Shown: positions 13,732-28,900 of the stretch, piece after piece
Layout: the number at the start of each line of letters is the position of its first letter
Position numbering within the stretch: position 1 is the first letter of the stretch
Assembly: GCA_032191485.1 (NCBI GenBank)
Contig: JAVDOI010000008.1
Span: 21,337,049-21,401,048, forward strand
DNA from: Leptoclinus maculatus
Lineage: Eukaryota; Chordata; Actinopteri; Perciformes; Stichaeidae
Length of the DNA: 64,000 nucleotides
Direction: 5' to 3'
The notes under the pieces: model-generated
The model's database searches: none
Told to the model about the DNA's origin: nothing
What the model saw: the letters and a program-made list of their open reading frames with translations, nothing else
Made by a program: the position numbers and the translations under genes

Positions 13732-14765
13732 GTGAGTGATACACACACACACAGCGGTGCGCGGTCTACTCCGTTTCTGATAGAAACCATTGAAGAATAC
13801 ATCTCTCTGTGTCAGGCCTATGCTGTGGTACGGAGGACAGCACATCACATACAGATGACACGGCCTGTTGACCTGTAACCACGCTGCAGTTACCGCAGCT
13901 TGCACACCTGATCCCAGTACGGTTAGCTCACATTGTGCTGTGGCCGTCTGTAGAACATGTCTTATATACTAAATGTTACAACACAATCGTTTCACTTTGT
14001 AGTAAAGCTCAGCTATACAGGGCCAGTCGTCTCACGGTTTGTTGAGTCTCATGATTACCCCGTGCCCTTTAGGTGGATGGAAGCCATGACTCGCCATGTT
14101 TTAGTCAACATTCAGTGTTTCACATCTTTATAAAAGAAGCAACCTGCACACAGCAGGAGACATATTTAATATCAGCACTGTACAGTAATTATGTTTCCAT
14201 TAGCAACCTTCTCTCAGTCATTGTTTTATTACATTACTGATTCAGTTCACACCAAATAATAGAATATTAATGAGTCAAACTCAAACGGCAACCTCTGGCT
14301 TTGAAAAGTGAGGCCACTGCTGAAGTGTCTTAAACGTGCATTCTCTCTACTGACCAACAGTAGTCTGGTTGTATAGAAGTCTATGAGAAAATGACTCTAC
14401 TTCTCACTTGATTTATTACCTCAGTAAACATTGTAAACATGAGTTTATGGTCTCAATATAGTTTCTAGTGTCCATGTTTTCGTCTTGTAACTTTAACCCT
14501 TTCATGGCGCGTTTTCTCTTCATAGAAGTTAATCTTAACATTTTTGGTCTCCACTTAGCTCCACCCTCTCCTGACACTATTGCAAAAAAACCAAGATGGC
14601 GACAGCCAAAATGCCAAACTCGAGGCTTCAAAATAGTAGTCCACAAACCGATGGGTGATGTCACAGTGACCACGCCCACTCCTTTGTCCGTGGTTTAACT
14701 ACAGCAAAGTCGGTATCAACGCAGTGTGTTCATCCACACTGGAACATCTTTTTGTGTGCCTTGTA

Positions 14766-14828
<63 letters not shown>

Positions 14829-17800
14829 TGTACAGATAAATACTGTATGTACCGTAGGCTGTGAAGCCTCAGCATTTCAAAAATGTTAAATCTCAGTCAA
14901 CTCAGTTAATTGTAGTTTTCTGGCACACAGCATTTAAAATGATCAGCCCACCCGTGGAGCTCGACCCAGGCACTGGCACGCGGCGGCAGCTCGCTCGTTC
15001 CTTCCGAGCCCTGCAGACCACTTTGCTCCAGTAGCTGGCAGAGACCAAAAGCCTTCAAGCAGCTGCAGAGCAGCACAGTCCAGCTACACAAAACAAGCAC
15101 ATGTCCACCCCCCAAAGTGAGTGAGGCAGTTAGGCAGATAAATTAGCACTCGCGTAATTCCCCGTGCGTGTTTGTAAATCACTAATTTTGTACTAATTAA
15201 TTAGTGCATCTCCAGATGCACGGGGGGGGGGGGAGGGGGTATAGATTCCAACATGTGGCCAGAATTAATCAAGAAGATGTTCTGCTCTCCACATCGAACG
15301 TCCAGACCCCCTTGTGTATCCACTATTTCCCTTATTTATACCTTATTTGGTATCACAACATTGAATTTAGTGTCTCAGAAGACCTGCTGCAGGATTGCCT
15401 GTGAAAGACAGTCGCTCACATCCTGTGTGTGAAAGACAGTCGCTCACATCCTGTGTGTGAAAGACAGTCGCTCACATCCTGTGTGTGAAAGACAGTCGCT
15501 CACATCCTGTGTGTGGAAGACAGTCGCTCACATCCTGTGTGTGAAAGACAGTCGCTCACATCCTGTGTGTGGAAGACAGTCGCTCACATCCTGTGTGTGG
15601 AAGACAGTCGCTCACATCCTGTGTGTGAAAGACAGTCGCTCACATCCTGTGTGTGGAAGACAGTCGCTCACATCCTGTGTGTGAAAGACAGTCGCTCACA
15701 TCCTGTGTGTGGAAGACAGTCGCTCACATCCTGTGTGTGACAGCGGATCGGCTTAGACACACTTTTTAAAGACAAGAGAAGCTCCTGTTATTTCAGCCTG
15801 TACGTGTTTTGGACGCAATGTGGAAATGGGTGGATGTCATGGGCATGAGCAATGGCACCAGAGCCTGTGTGCTCAGCATGTTGTTTATTTCTTCTTCACA
15901 TCCTCACTGCTGCACATCGGAGTATTTTTAGACACAGGAAATAAACGCTTATCTCCTCCGAGTCCAAGGAGAGATGCGGCTAGATTGAAGTGCTAAGCTG
16001 AAGCAGCTGTGATCAATCTGATGGGCTTTGGCTTCACAAGCAGAAGAGCTATTTTGTCGCGTGCTGTGTCCGGAGCTTTAGGTTTCGTTTTGTTTTTGCG
16101 GCGTCACTCACGGGTGAATTAGCCACACATGTCACATGTTTGGGGATTTCCAGCCAGCCCCCGCTGATGCTGCTGGGCAGCGTTTGTGTGGCTTCACCTC
16201 GTTCTCTTAACGTTGTCAATTAGAGAGACAGACGTAGTCAACCATTTTTAGCTACCAGGTGTGTATTTCATACGTGACAAAGGGGGTTGGAGGACAGTAC
16301 TGCAAAGACAAATCAAGTGTGTGCATCTCAAAACGAACGATGTAGTATGTCAGCGTAGTTAGCACTGAAACCTGGTCTTGGTTAGAGATGGGTATCGTTA
16401 GCATTTTATCAATACTAGTACTCTTAACGATACTGCTTATCGGTTCTTTTTGATTATTTTTGGGGGGGAAAAAGACAGTAACTTAAGAAAAGAATCAACA
16501 TTCTTTTGTTATTCTTGTATGTAACAAATAGTCTTTCTTGAGCAGCAATACAGGAAGTTCTAAAATCTTTTAAATACATTGGAACATAACTTTTAAAGGA
16601 CCAATAGCAGTAGGCGTTTTTCCGACCCCTCTGGCTGGTTAGATTAAGTAGCATTAGAAAATATATTTTTAATTGCAGCTTTTGCGATTTGAACATTGCG
16701 TTCTATTACATCGCAATGTCGGCTGTAATTCAATGAATCATTCTGCTCTGCTGAACAACACGCGTGTTGCACCACTGATGCCCCGGGATACATCTGGAGA
16801 AGAGTACTACACCTTAGGACGTGTTCGTACGTGTCCGTCCGTTTACTGTGGTTTACAAGGATTAGCATGAGTGTGTGTGTGTGTGTGTGTGTCTTTGCTG
16901 GTCATTGTGGGAATTCTAGCAAGAAATGCACTTCTATGTAGAGCCGCTGACACAAAGTGAAAAGAAACTGCCTTGTTGAAATACCAACATGTTTAATGAA
17001 GAGAGGGCGTCGTGTCAACACCGCGAGCACCTGGAGGAACACCTGCTGTTCTCTGATTGGGAGCCTCATGTTTTAGGGGCTGTACAATCGAGAGGAAGGT
17101 AGACGGACACAGAGGAGGGGGTGGGAGTCACCAACAGATGCATTGTGTGTATCTCGTCAATGAAAACAAAGGGTTTGCGTAAGGGAGTGAAACGTACAGG
17201 CGGATGCTGAGAGATGACGGTGAGAGAACGAAAGAGGAAACGGAAGTGAAAATGATGCAGAAGTTCAAACCTCTCCATCTCCTCGCTGTCGGATCACTTA
17301 TTGACACAGAGGGGAACCAGGAGATCCAAATCTGTGATATCAGAGACGTCAGGGACTATATCCACCCTCAGTGTAACTTGTCTGTCCGTCTTAAGTTTAG
17401 CAAGCCCCTTTTCAGACTTAGTAGCAAACTCAGCAACTTGGTACAAAGGTGTGTGATTTTCACAGGCGTAGTTTTCTTCTTTTTGTTAACCAAGTTACTA
17501 AATCATGACGCATGCATTACAGAAATGTATTGATTATTGTTTTGTAGTACAAGTTCTCTGAACATGTATGTTAAACTATGCAGAGGAGGCTTTGTTAATG
17601 CTGATTTCTGGTGAATGTAGAATAAATCTACACAAGCAAATAGACAAAGTAGTAAAATAAACAGCTACATGTGTATTTTGGATGTTTTCTCTCCACTAGT
17701 CTAAAAGAAGACGTGTTATGGAAGCTAAATAACCCAAAACCACAAGATTGATCAGTGCATTGAAAAGGTTTTTTTGCCTGTAGTATCTCACCTTAAATGA

Positions 17801-18655
17801 GTTTTGAAACAATAGCATGTGGAGCTGGTAGCACACCAGCTGATCTATTCAGTTGAATGGCTGAGTGGCTTGTATTTTACTTATATGCACTCTTTGACAG
17901 ATGGAGAGCATAGAGTCCGAGTTACGAGGTTAGAGGGACACGTTTTGGGTTTTAAACGGGCTCAGTTTTAGACATCAGCGTCACAAAGGTCGAGGTTTGT
18001 TGCGAGCGTCCTCTTGGCTTTTTTTGTTTTTTGATGCACTCGTCCTCTAAATAAGAACTCCCATGAGGTCCGCATCCCTGTTTCCTGACTGCCAGTTTTC
18101 CTCGACGCGTGTTTGTGTTGGTCGCTCGTCTCTATGTGAGCGGAGGCCTTTCTACTCTCTGGTCCCCGTCGACTCACCAAAATGCATTTACGCGCCTCAA
18201 TTAATTAATTATTCACCGGCTCACTCTCCTCCTCCTGAGCTTTGTTTGGTTTTTGTCATCCTTGATTTTGTTCTCTGGGGATTAGGCTTTATAAAAACAG
18301 ACGATTGTGCTCCCGTCTCCGTCACAGCGTGACGTGTGCGTGGCTGTGTTTCTGATCGACCAAACAGAACACGGCGTTCCTTCGCTTCCTGTCATCGCCG
18401 TACGAACCACACGGGACTGCACACAAACACTCGGCCCTCCCTCCTCTTGTATTTGTCTCACACACATCACCGACAGAGATTGAGTCAGTTCATTGCCCGC
18501 TGATATCCATTGTTCGGATACAATTTCCATTGTTGGAACAGAGAGTTTAATATCCACGTCTTGTTTCGATGCACATTTCTCTCTCGCGTGTCCTTTTCAC
18601 ACACCAACACTTTCTCTGGATGAGCCCTCCTGTGGAAATGTGTGGACTGTTATAC

Positions 18656-18746
<91 letters not shown>

Positions 18747-21700
18747 TGTGTGTGCAACTTGTAGCGAAAGACAGTAGATAAACAGCCCTGTGTGACTGCG
18801 CAGCACCATCTCTCTGTGTAGGTCCCAAGGGACAGAGAAAGAGAGGCAGACGATGGGACAAGACAGCTGTTTGTAGGGTCTCTAGAAGTCACTAGTTATT
18901 TGTCACTTGCAATTGTAGCTTTAACTGCAGCAGTTTCCATTATTCAAACTGCAAAACATGTATTCACAAATATGAAGAATGAGTGCGAGAGAGGATTTTA
19001 CACGGTAAATGAAGCGAGCCCGTCTTCACGCCTTGTTTGTGGAGCTACACGGACCCTCTTTGTGAAAATGAGATGCGGTGTCTTTGGTGAGAACCCCAGA
19101 TTAAAACGGGACATTGTCTCTCCTCTTCTCGGATACCAGGACGGCAAACGGGAAGAAGCCGAGCCGAGGTCTGTGTGTCGGGTTAGCCAGAGACATAGGC
19201 GAGTGTGCGTGTTCTGCTGCAGGCCGTGGTTGTTGCGTTGTGCGAGTGGCCTTATTGTTTGCGATAAAAGCCTTCGTGATGTATGTACAAAGTCTGTACA
19301 GCCTTAGTTGCCTTGGTTTGCATCCATGAAATCGTGTGTATAGCGTATCAAGTCTGTGTAGGGCTTCAACATTTTCTTTTAACAAATTTCCCCCTGGGGA
19401 TGAATAAAGTGTCTATGTATCTATCTAACGTATTCAGATACCCGAACTTGCGAATCGGCCGAGACAGACCGATCCGATACCAGTGCGTTAAAGACGGCAA
19501 CAAAAAGCGGACGTTAGCTATCTCTCCTTCTCATTTAAACACAGATGTGTCGTTTACACTGTAGCATTGAACAGCCGCAGCTTTTCCACAAACATTAAAT
19601 GGCGGCTCGTTGCAGGCCGCACTTCACCGCCACTCTGTTCAGGGGAATTGTTGATAATGATTAAGTATTTTGGAAGAATATGGACCAAAGGGTTTGTTTT
19701 TTTAATAACTCACAGATCCACTTGTGCTTATTTTTTAACTTAAGCATTATGTTTTCTAGTGTTGTAATGTTAACTTCAGCCTATTATGTGTTGTTATATC
19801 TATTTTTAGGGGGGCTTTTTTAAAATCCAGCCAGATATGACCGATAAAAATGAGCCTTCTAGTCCAAGTCAAGCTGATGAGCATTGACCCTGACCAATAA
19901 GATAAAAAGCATCAATCACCGTCATTAATCCTAATTTGTCTCCATATATGTCCATGCTTCTACAGTGAATCTCTACACACTGTATCACTTTGAGTGTGAT
20001 TGTGGAAATGACTTGGTAGTACTGCAGTGTTTGCCATCAGTGTGCAGATAGGGGGGGCTTCCACCTCTATCTCCCCTCCACTGCTGCTGCTGCTGCTGGC
20101 TGTGGTCCTCAGGGAGCCCTAATCCCCACCATGACTGACAGGCCGCTCTGCCCGGCCTGTTATCCTCCAGCATCCATCCCATGGTCTGCTCCCGCTGTAG
20201 CACAAATACACTCGAGGACTGGATAGAGTTGGGGGGGGGGGAAATGGATTCAGTAAAGCCCAAAATGAGGCACCGGCTTGGTTGCGCAGGTTTCTCAGCT
20301 TTAGTCTATACGTGTCAACATGTAGGTGGATGGGTTTGTTCCACTCCCCTCGTCAATAAAACCAGTCACGTCCCGTACTCTATGTGGCGTTCAAGTCAAC
20401 CTACGGTATCGTGGGTCCTGTAGTTCAACGGAGACAGCACCTACTGCACAAGGCCTTGACAGTCCAGGTTATGTTACTCCAAATAGATCTGTTCACGTTA
20501 AGTTCCCTCATGAAGATCTTCTCCATTTGGAAAAAGTTATGCTTTGTTGTCGCACGTTTCTGTTTCCCCTTTGTCAGTCCGTCATCTGTCCGCCTTATTA
20601 TGCAGATGATAAAGATGGTCTCTGGATGCATGATGTTTTTCCCTATATTAGTCTCCCCACTAGACTCCATATCCCATCTAATCCTATTAAATTGCAATCT
20701 CGGCTTTTAACGGTGTCATTTGTGTTGAATTTAAGCTCCCAGCCGACCAGCTGTAGTTCCACATCCTCGGCTCTGTCGAGGCCAATGTCTCGTACAGTCT
20801 GTCACCGTACATTATAGCCCGCTCCATACATCCAATGCCTCCATCTGCTCCGTGCGGTGGTTCACAGCGACAAAATGGGTCGTATTGAACTCTGAAACAT
20901 TACATAACTGCGACTAGTAGAGCTGATCATTTAGCATAATCGTTAGATTCTACAATCGAGGGAATTTAAAGCCAAAGATACAAATGTGGCAACAAATAGA
21001 AAGTGAATTGGTTGCTTTCCATCGGCTGGGTTGAGTGTAGTATACACAGCAAGGTTCTAATGTCAGGAGGGAAAAGACCATGCATAGTAAGAGCATGGCT
21101 GTCTAGGTCTTACTGCTGTTTCTAGCTCATATGAGACCGTATATATTCCTTTTCCAAAGCAACGTGATGGCTGAGAGCTGCCGATGTGATTCATAGCGGA
21201 GAGTCTCCCCCACTGAAGCAGCAGTGTGTTGGACGTGTCGTTGTGTAGCTTATCTAGTTGGATAATTCACATGAACATGTTTGGATTGAAACATGTTGTT
21301 GTGAGAGTAGTAGAGCAGAGATGAGAGGAACCTTAAAGTTGTCTAGTGGTAGTAAATGTACAGCGTAGGTTTCAGGTTGTCTCTGAATAAATGCTGCTGC
21401 TTTACCGTTACAAAGTGAAGGTGGTTCTCCATCCCGACCAATTACAGCTTTGTTTAGACCGCAGACAGAGCACGCAGAGCACGCAGACAGAGCACGAACG
21501 GAGGCGTTTATACTCTGTGCGCTGCATTATTCTCCGATAGACCAGAGGGCAAACAAACAAAACGAACTGTGAAGAATCAAAACACACAGAGTGTGACGCA
21601 GAGATATGCACATAGACTGTAGATGTAACCGGCATGAAGCCATAAAGCAACCCCCAATAAGACGAGGGGCGATTGTACTTGTACTAAACTCACATGTCAT

Positions 21701-24572
21701 ATTCATGGACTACTTTATTGTCCTTATACAAGCCCTGTAAAGAAAGTCAAGTATTACATGCATTATAAAGAAACAAAGGTTAAATATCCTGTAAACAATT
21801 TCATTTGGCTGCAATATATTTACTCAAATAAAGATTTTTAAGATTTCCTGTTTCTAAAGCACCTCAAAGTGAATTGGCCTTCCTTGTATAATCCCTAAAC
21901 GTGTAAATAGTGTTTTTATGAACTATTTGTGACAGTCATGTGAACTAGTTACAACAATTCAGAGGTGCACACGCCGGCCGTGATGACGTCATTTTCTGGA
22001 ACGTGCGCCTCGCTCCGGCTTCACTACGAGTACAAACTAAGCTCAACACTTTGTGTTTCCCCTTTGCATTTTAATACAAACAAAGCCTCGTTCTACATGA
22101 ATATCTCTCTTGAACCAGGTTTTCTGGACATCGCGTTGGCCTACGCAACAGTATCACAACAAGCTATTTAAAATACATGTAGGGCATGTATTGTTGTAGG
22201 GCAGCAGCTCTGGTCCAACATGATCATGAGAGTGGTTTTCTGTAGTTTCCACGACTCCAAGAGAGTGATACATCTTGTCTCATCAGTTTCAGGAGTCTCA
22301 TCCTCCCTCTTAATTCATATCATGTCGATAATTTAAGTGTATTAACTTCATAGTTGCTTTGTTTTAGCTGCATAAAAATGGTTAATCTCTGCCGCAGATA
22401 CGAAAGGAAACCCCAGCCCCCCAAAATAATGTGATGAGACAAACTGAAGCAACAGATCAGCACTGTTAGGGCAAGAGTGGTGCGACGGTGTTAACACAGT
22501 GAGAAGCAGTCAGCTGTCAATCGTTCTGACAACGCGGTCCTGATGGGTCTCTTCTCTCAGGCGGAAGAGACAGCCAGCGGAGCAGGTGGCGACCTTCAAG
22601 CACCTGGGAAGCAGTCAGTAAGCTATTTCACAAGCATGCACCTGGGGTCCTCGACACCCAGGAGCCCCTATCTCTCAACTAATCTGCTCTCACTGCCGGC
22701 ATCAACCACAACGGGTCTATCGGGTTTCTTTTTAAACCACGCCCGTGTGACGAAAGCCTCACCGCCGCCCTGCTTGTGCTGTGATTGTCTAGTACCGGTC
22801 GCCTCAACGCGACCTTGTGATTGGATGCCAATGCGGAATTACGAGCGACAACTTTGTTCGGCTCGTTTTCCATAACAAGTGTAGCACAGCACATGCCCCT
22901 TCACTTCTTTCTGTGGACTTGAAAGCGTGTGGATGAAGCATTACGTTGTACTCATTTAGCACCAGCTTGCTAATTCCACCATGCTTTCATGCCACACTGG
23001 GTACAGAGAATGAGCCCGATAGTGGGCCGGTATCGCTGCGTCGAGCCTTTCGTCATAGAGAAGTGGGTGTGGTTTAATCTAAAGTGGGTTAGAAAAACAA
23101 TAGACTCAACCAGAACCGAATGTCCAGTTGGTGTGATTGAGACCACGTCCCTCACAACACTCGCATAAATATGATGTAATCATTTCACAGGATTTCTGTG
23201 TCTCTTGAATTCCGATACATTTTAAGCGTGTGCTCTTTCTCTTTCATCCTCCCTCTCCTCCTACCCCTTCACTCTCGTCTCCAGTCTGATAGACCGCATG
23301 CTCCAGAGGGATCCCAAGCGTCGGGCCTCCCTGGAGGAGATCGAGAGCCATGCCTGGCTGCAGGGGGTCGACCCGTCCCCGGCCACCAAGTACAACACTC
23401 CCCTGGTCTCCCACAAGAGCCTGTCGGACGAGGAACACAACAGCATCATCCAGCGCATGGTGCTCGGAGACATCGCCGACCGAGAGGCCATAGTGGAGTA
23501 AGTTGTTCAAACGGCAGTATATAGAGCTCAAAGACGTGCTTTCATTCTCGTAACATTGGCACCCTTGGTTTGCAATGCTCTGGAACATTGCTTGCATATA
23601 GTCGGTGTTACGGCCTGCCCAAGTCTATTAAAATGTGACGAGCACAAACAGAATCTTGGTCAGTCACAACTGCTCATGAAAATGATTTCCTTTGCTAATA
23701 AAATGACCAAAACTACTTTCAATAGCAACGAAGGAGATGAGCGGGCGGTGGTGCATGTACAGCACAGCCATTTATTGGACATGATTTATTAAACTTCATT
23801 TATGTTATTTTATGCATTTCTGCTTCAATGATCACTAAGTATCATAACGGGAACAGACATATAGACGGCCGATATAAGACATTTATTCTAATACAGAAGA
23901 TGAACTGAGAGGTATATCCAGATGTGACCTGTTAGTCAGTGACATCTGTAGTGTTCATGTGGATGTGTGCGTATAATGAGGTCTGAGGTGTAAAAAACAA
24001 AAGGCCAAACAAAAGTATATTCAATCTATATACTGTATATTTATATGTCTTTTGGAGCACTGGGCCCAGGTGTTACAGATGTGGCAGGACACAGCTCAGG
24101 CTCCTACAGCACCTTAAAGACGGCATAGGTAGACACAGTAACCGACACAAGCAGACTAAGCAGGGGCCATCACACAGGGTACTGAGTTAACGTTACAAAG
24201 CCAATCTACTGTAATTAAGCTCTTGTGTCTTTGATTGGCCAATTGAGGGGCATGTAGGTCACCAAGGGCTCTAAAAGGCTATCTGTCTATCTATTGGAAT
24301 ACAACACTGTCATCAGGGTATAATCCATCATCATCAACAACTCCCTCCTGCACAAACACAAGTGTGTTCAAAAGCCTTGTACAAAACCACACACGAGTCA
24401 ATGAAAACCAGACCCACAGCCCGCATACAGCCACATGTGATTACTTTGATTTAGTGCTTCACAATATACCGATACTAGAAAGGTTTCACAATTCAATCCG
24501 TATTTACTGGAGTTCAGCCTTTAGAAACACATTTCCACTGCGGTCAAAACCGTTTGCTCCTCCACTTGCTGC

Positions 24573-24604
<32 letters not shown>

Positions 24605-25858
24605 AAGGGAGGCTCACACCTGTATGAATAAACATAGAAAGTTTGAATGTAAAAACAATAAAGACATTGGGCACAGCCGTATGGCTCGGCCTGGTCCACT
24701 TTGTTTCTTAGTTACAGAGACGGGGCTGTATGAACAACAGCCGGCGGACCGTGAGGAGATACTCGAAGAATTTGACAAAAAGCGTAATAGATTAAAATCA
24801 CAGTCTCTGCCTTTAAAATACACCAATGTCTTATTTCAATTTACAAATGTAAAATGACGGGCAGTAATAGATTGTGACGGAACTTTTGAATGCAACCACT
24901 GGTGTCACTGTCAGTACCCAGGTACTTTAGCTGGCATCTTATCAAAGTCCTAGTGTGATGGCAGTCACACTGTTCCACTTGGTGCCTCCGTACAGTGTGA
25001 GTTTCACTGAAACACAGCACACACGTTAACTCTTTACCCTGCAGCTATGAGAGGAACCTGGTGTGCTGCTACACGCTGAGAAAGAGTTGCATAAGAGAAA
25101 ATAAAAGGGAATAAAAGAGAGAGCAGCTGTTGATTACAGAGTCAGCTTTTCAAGTTGACACTTGCTCCTGTCAGCCTAGTTTAACAGCTCACCTCAGCCT
25201 TCCTGTGGTGCGATGGAGAGAAAACACACACCACTTTGAGTATCCACTGGGGTAGCGGAGGTTATGAATAGTTAGGAATATTCAAAGTGGAAACTTTTCA
25301 CGGGAACTAACTGTAATAAAATGTAAATAGCAGGTGAATTATTTGCTCAGGTTGTATTCACAGACGTCATTGTAAACCCTCCTAATAGAAATGGAAAAAG
25401 CATCAACAGTTGAGTTGAACAACCCCTCTCCAAATACACAATGTCCCTCTCAGACCTCCGTCTCCTGTCCATGGACGTCCTCCATGACACGCGTCTGCAT
25501 CGGTCGGCCTGTTGCCTGCGTTGGTGTGAGCGTTCCCAAAGACGAGGACCAGTTGACGAGGATGACTGCTGAATGAAGAGCTCGTTTACAATTCAATGAA
25601 CCGGGCAGACATTTAACATGACATAAAGCCTAGTATTGCTCATTTTAATACAGTTGGAATTTTATTTGTATAGCCTCGAGTCACAAATAACACATTTTCT
25701 GGGAGGTTTTCATTCACTACAGTCAGCTTCAGAGCGGTAGGAGTGCTGAGTGGCTCTCGTACCACAGCACACAATGGCCTGCCAGTCAATTAGCTGTGCC
25801 CCCACTTGATTAAAAGAAGCGGTGGCACCACATTTCTTATTAAAGAATTTCTGAAGGA

Positions 25859-25915
<57 letters not shown>

Positions 25916-28900
25916 CACCAAAAGCACTGCACTGTTCAGCATTAGGCATCGTGAACTGGTCACCACATGTTTGAATCAACAGAAATATGTTGAATGATTT
26001 ATTAGATACATAACTCCTCAAACCGGTATCTACGGCACCGAGATTTACTGTAACGTTGCAGAACAGAAATGCTCTGGCTCCTCCAGGCTGTACAGCTGTT
26101 GGCAGCATCACTTTCATAAATATGCAGAGGTGAAGCATTAATGCTTACTGGAGGAATGTGCTTCTCTTTACACCGACTTCACACGTTCCATGTGGGTCAC
26201 AGAGGGTCAGCAGGTCGCGCTTCACAGTGATATGTACTGTTGTATTGGGAACCAGCGGCAACCTCCGGTTCTGCCGAGAGAAGCCGATGCGTAAGTGTCT
26301 TAAACCTGCATTCTCTCTACTGACCAGCAGGAGGCGACTCCTCTGGTTGTATAGAAGTCTATGAGAAAATGACTCTACTTCCCTCTTGATTTATTACCTC
26401 AGTAAACATTGTAAACATGAGTTTATGGTCTCAATCTCTAGTTTCAAGTCTTCTTCAATACAGCATGATGTTCATTTAGTAAATTATGGTCCATTTAGAG
26501 TCAAATAGACCATAAAGAGGAGTATGCTCTAGGGCGGGGCTACTGTGATTGACAGGTAGGGACAGATCATACAATCAGTTAATCTAGCCTGGGCCTTTAG
26601 AAGCGTTGGACTGTGTGACGTCATTGTTTGTTGCGTCCATATTGGAGCACTCTTATTAGATTGTTATAGAGCCCTATAACTACTGCTTGCAGTAGTACTA
26701 TCATCACAACTGCTTGTTGAAAGTCGATGCTCCACAGACCAAGAGGTGAATGAAAAATGAATGAAATGGAAAGTGATGTTTACGTACGATTTTGTTGTAA
26801 GCGCTCAACAGTTACTTAAACTATGGACAGAAAATTAATCTGCAACTCTTTTGAGAATCAAATTATTATTTGTTTTTAATTAAAATGGTTTTGTAAACTA
26901 AAAATCTTGTGTTTTTGGACTGTTGGTCAGACAAAACCAGACACAAAGAGGTCACTTCGGACTGGGGGGGATGCTTTTTTCTTCACTGTTATCTTCTAGA
27001 CAAAACAATCGATTAATTGACAAAATAATCTTCCATATCTTCTATAATAAAAATAGTCCTTACAGCCCTAGGAAGATGCCCTTTGCCCACGTCTTGTCTT
27101 CCATTTGTAATAGTTGACAATGTGTTGTTTCAGAGCCCTGGAGACCAACAAGTACAACCATATCACAGCCACTTACTACCTGCTAGCAGAGAGGATCCTG
27201 AGGGAGAAGCAGGAGAAGGAGGTCCAGACCCGCTCCTCCAGTCCCAGCAACATCAAGGCCCACTTCAGGTAAAGGAACAAGCTTATATTTGAGCTGAAGG
27301 GCGACCTTCCTCAGGCTGTGGCCCGTGTGCATCATTCCAGACTTTTTCTTCTTCTAGTGAAGCAGAAATATCACTGCTCATCATCATAATCTGAGTCACG
27401 GTGCGAGCCGTGAAGAGGGTAATTGACCCATCTCGCTCCACTGCCTGTCTGGCTCCCCTTGGCAGAGCCCTGCCACATTTGCTTAAGACTAGGTTAGATC
27501 TCCAAAGGTTTCATTTCCATTTCTGGGGTCACTGGGCCTCCACCTGCTGGGCTCAGGGGAGGAGGTGGAGCGGAAGAAGTGGGAGGGAAAATAGTCAACA
27601 GATACTCCATCATATCCTGACTTAAAGGTGATGAATCCAAAAATCCAGATCAAATGTATTGCCTCCACACAGCTCTCAACGTGGATAAGTGGATAGTAAA
27701 TGTACGGATGGAACCGGAGGGTGGGTGCTACGTGCTACCTGCTACCTGTTCTGAAGAGTGAAGCCAGTGTGGAAGTGTCTTAAAGGTGCATTCTCTCTAG
27801 TGTCCATCAGGGGGCGACTCCTCTGATTGTATAGAAGTCTATGAGAACATGACTCTACTTCTCTCTTGATTTATTACCTCAGTAAACATTGTAAACATGA
27901 GTTTATGGTCTCAATCTCTAGTTTCAAGTCTTCTTCAATACAGCATGATGTTCATTTAGTAAATTATGCTTTAGGGCGGGGCTACTGTGATTGACAGGTC
28001 GCTACCAATACCAGAGCCGTATTCGGCGTCGATACGTCGCTCCTCCGCAGTCGGAATATGGTCACTTTTGTTCACCGGTTGCAAAAAGTCAAGATGGCGA
28101 CGTCCAAAACCCCAAACTCGAGGCTTCATAACGGCATAACTACGTCCACTTCTTATATGCACTGACATGCACTAAAAGGCCTACATTGTCGGCCTGGCTA
28201 TGTAAACTCTGATAACAACACACACAGAGGGAGAGTCGCTTCATTCTCTGCTCTGGTACACATTACTCCACTATATCTTTACAGAGACAATACTTGTTGT
28301 TTGCTCCATGAATGCTCTGAATGTCGTATAAAGAACCTTTAACGTTTCACATTCTTCCCGTTCACTGGTGAGGTTGAGGGATGAAAGTCGTCATGAACGT
28401 ATAAACTAAGAAAATACATCCTGGTTTATAACTTCAGCTTTCCAAGTATTCCACCCTTTGCTTCCTTGCCAACATTGTTCCTCTTAAAAGGAAGGGAGAG
28501 CTGGACGGCGTACAGTTATAAAAGGAACCGGAACAAATAAGGATGTGCGGAGGCTTCAGCGGGACAGCTGTGGTGGTGAAACAAGTCTAAGAATAATACC
28601 TTCGGGTTTTTTTTATGTCCAAGGTTCATTATTTCCTCGATTCTATTCTTGGAATCGTTGAAGATTTAAAGGGTAAATCCAGGTAAAGAGGAGACACGAG
28701 TCAGTCATCCCATGTTCCAGCGCTGCCCACAGACGGTGAGTACATAGCAACAGTGACCTGCACAAACAGTGGAAGTGACAACGCTGAGCTGGCCTCTGTA
28801 GCGGAACACTGCCTCAGAGAGTCTGCACCTCCCCGAGGTGTTCATGATTATTCTCACGCCTGACAAAGTGGTGCATGTGAAGGTGCTTCTCCTCCCCCGT

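Larger units (their letters stand above)
13732..23284 (+). other. snrk: snrk intron (9.6 kb) with repeats
   Basis: The intron runs from GTGAGT to CTCCAG. It holds a (CA)n tract just inside the donor, the dispersed repeat at 14286-14690, an (AT)n tract, the 28-bp minisatellite at 15400-15740, (TG)n tracts at 16870 and 18660-18744, a non-LTR-like tail near 19379-19432, and G11 at 20231-20241. A 163-codon open frame at 20326-20817 shows no recognisable domain. Confidence 0.75.
23498..27133 (+). other. snrk: snrk intron (3.6 kb)
   Basis: The intron runs from GTAAGT to TTTCAG. It holds a short (CA)n at 24575-24600, an (AT)n tract at 25865-25912 and dispersed repeat copy 2 at 26256-26660. No extra exon is seen. 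Confidence 0.75.

Noticed and set aside
15400..15740. Possible CRISPR-like array
   Set aside because: The units are directly adjacent with no unique spacers and the genome is eukaryotic; it is a minisatellite.
20326..20817. 163-codon + strand open frame
   Set aside because: No recognisable domain, no splice or promoter signs, and average intronic composition.
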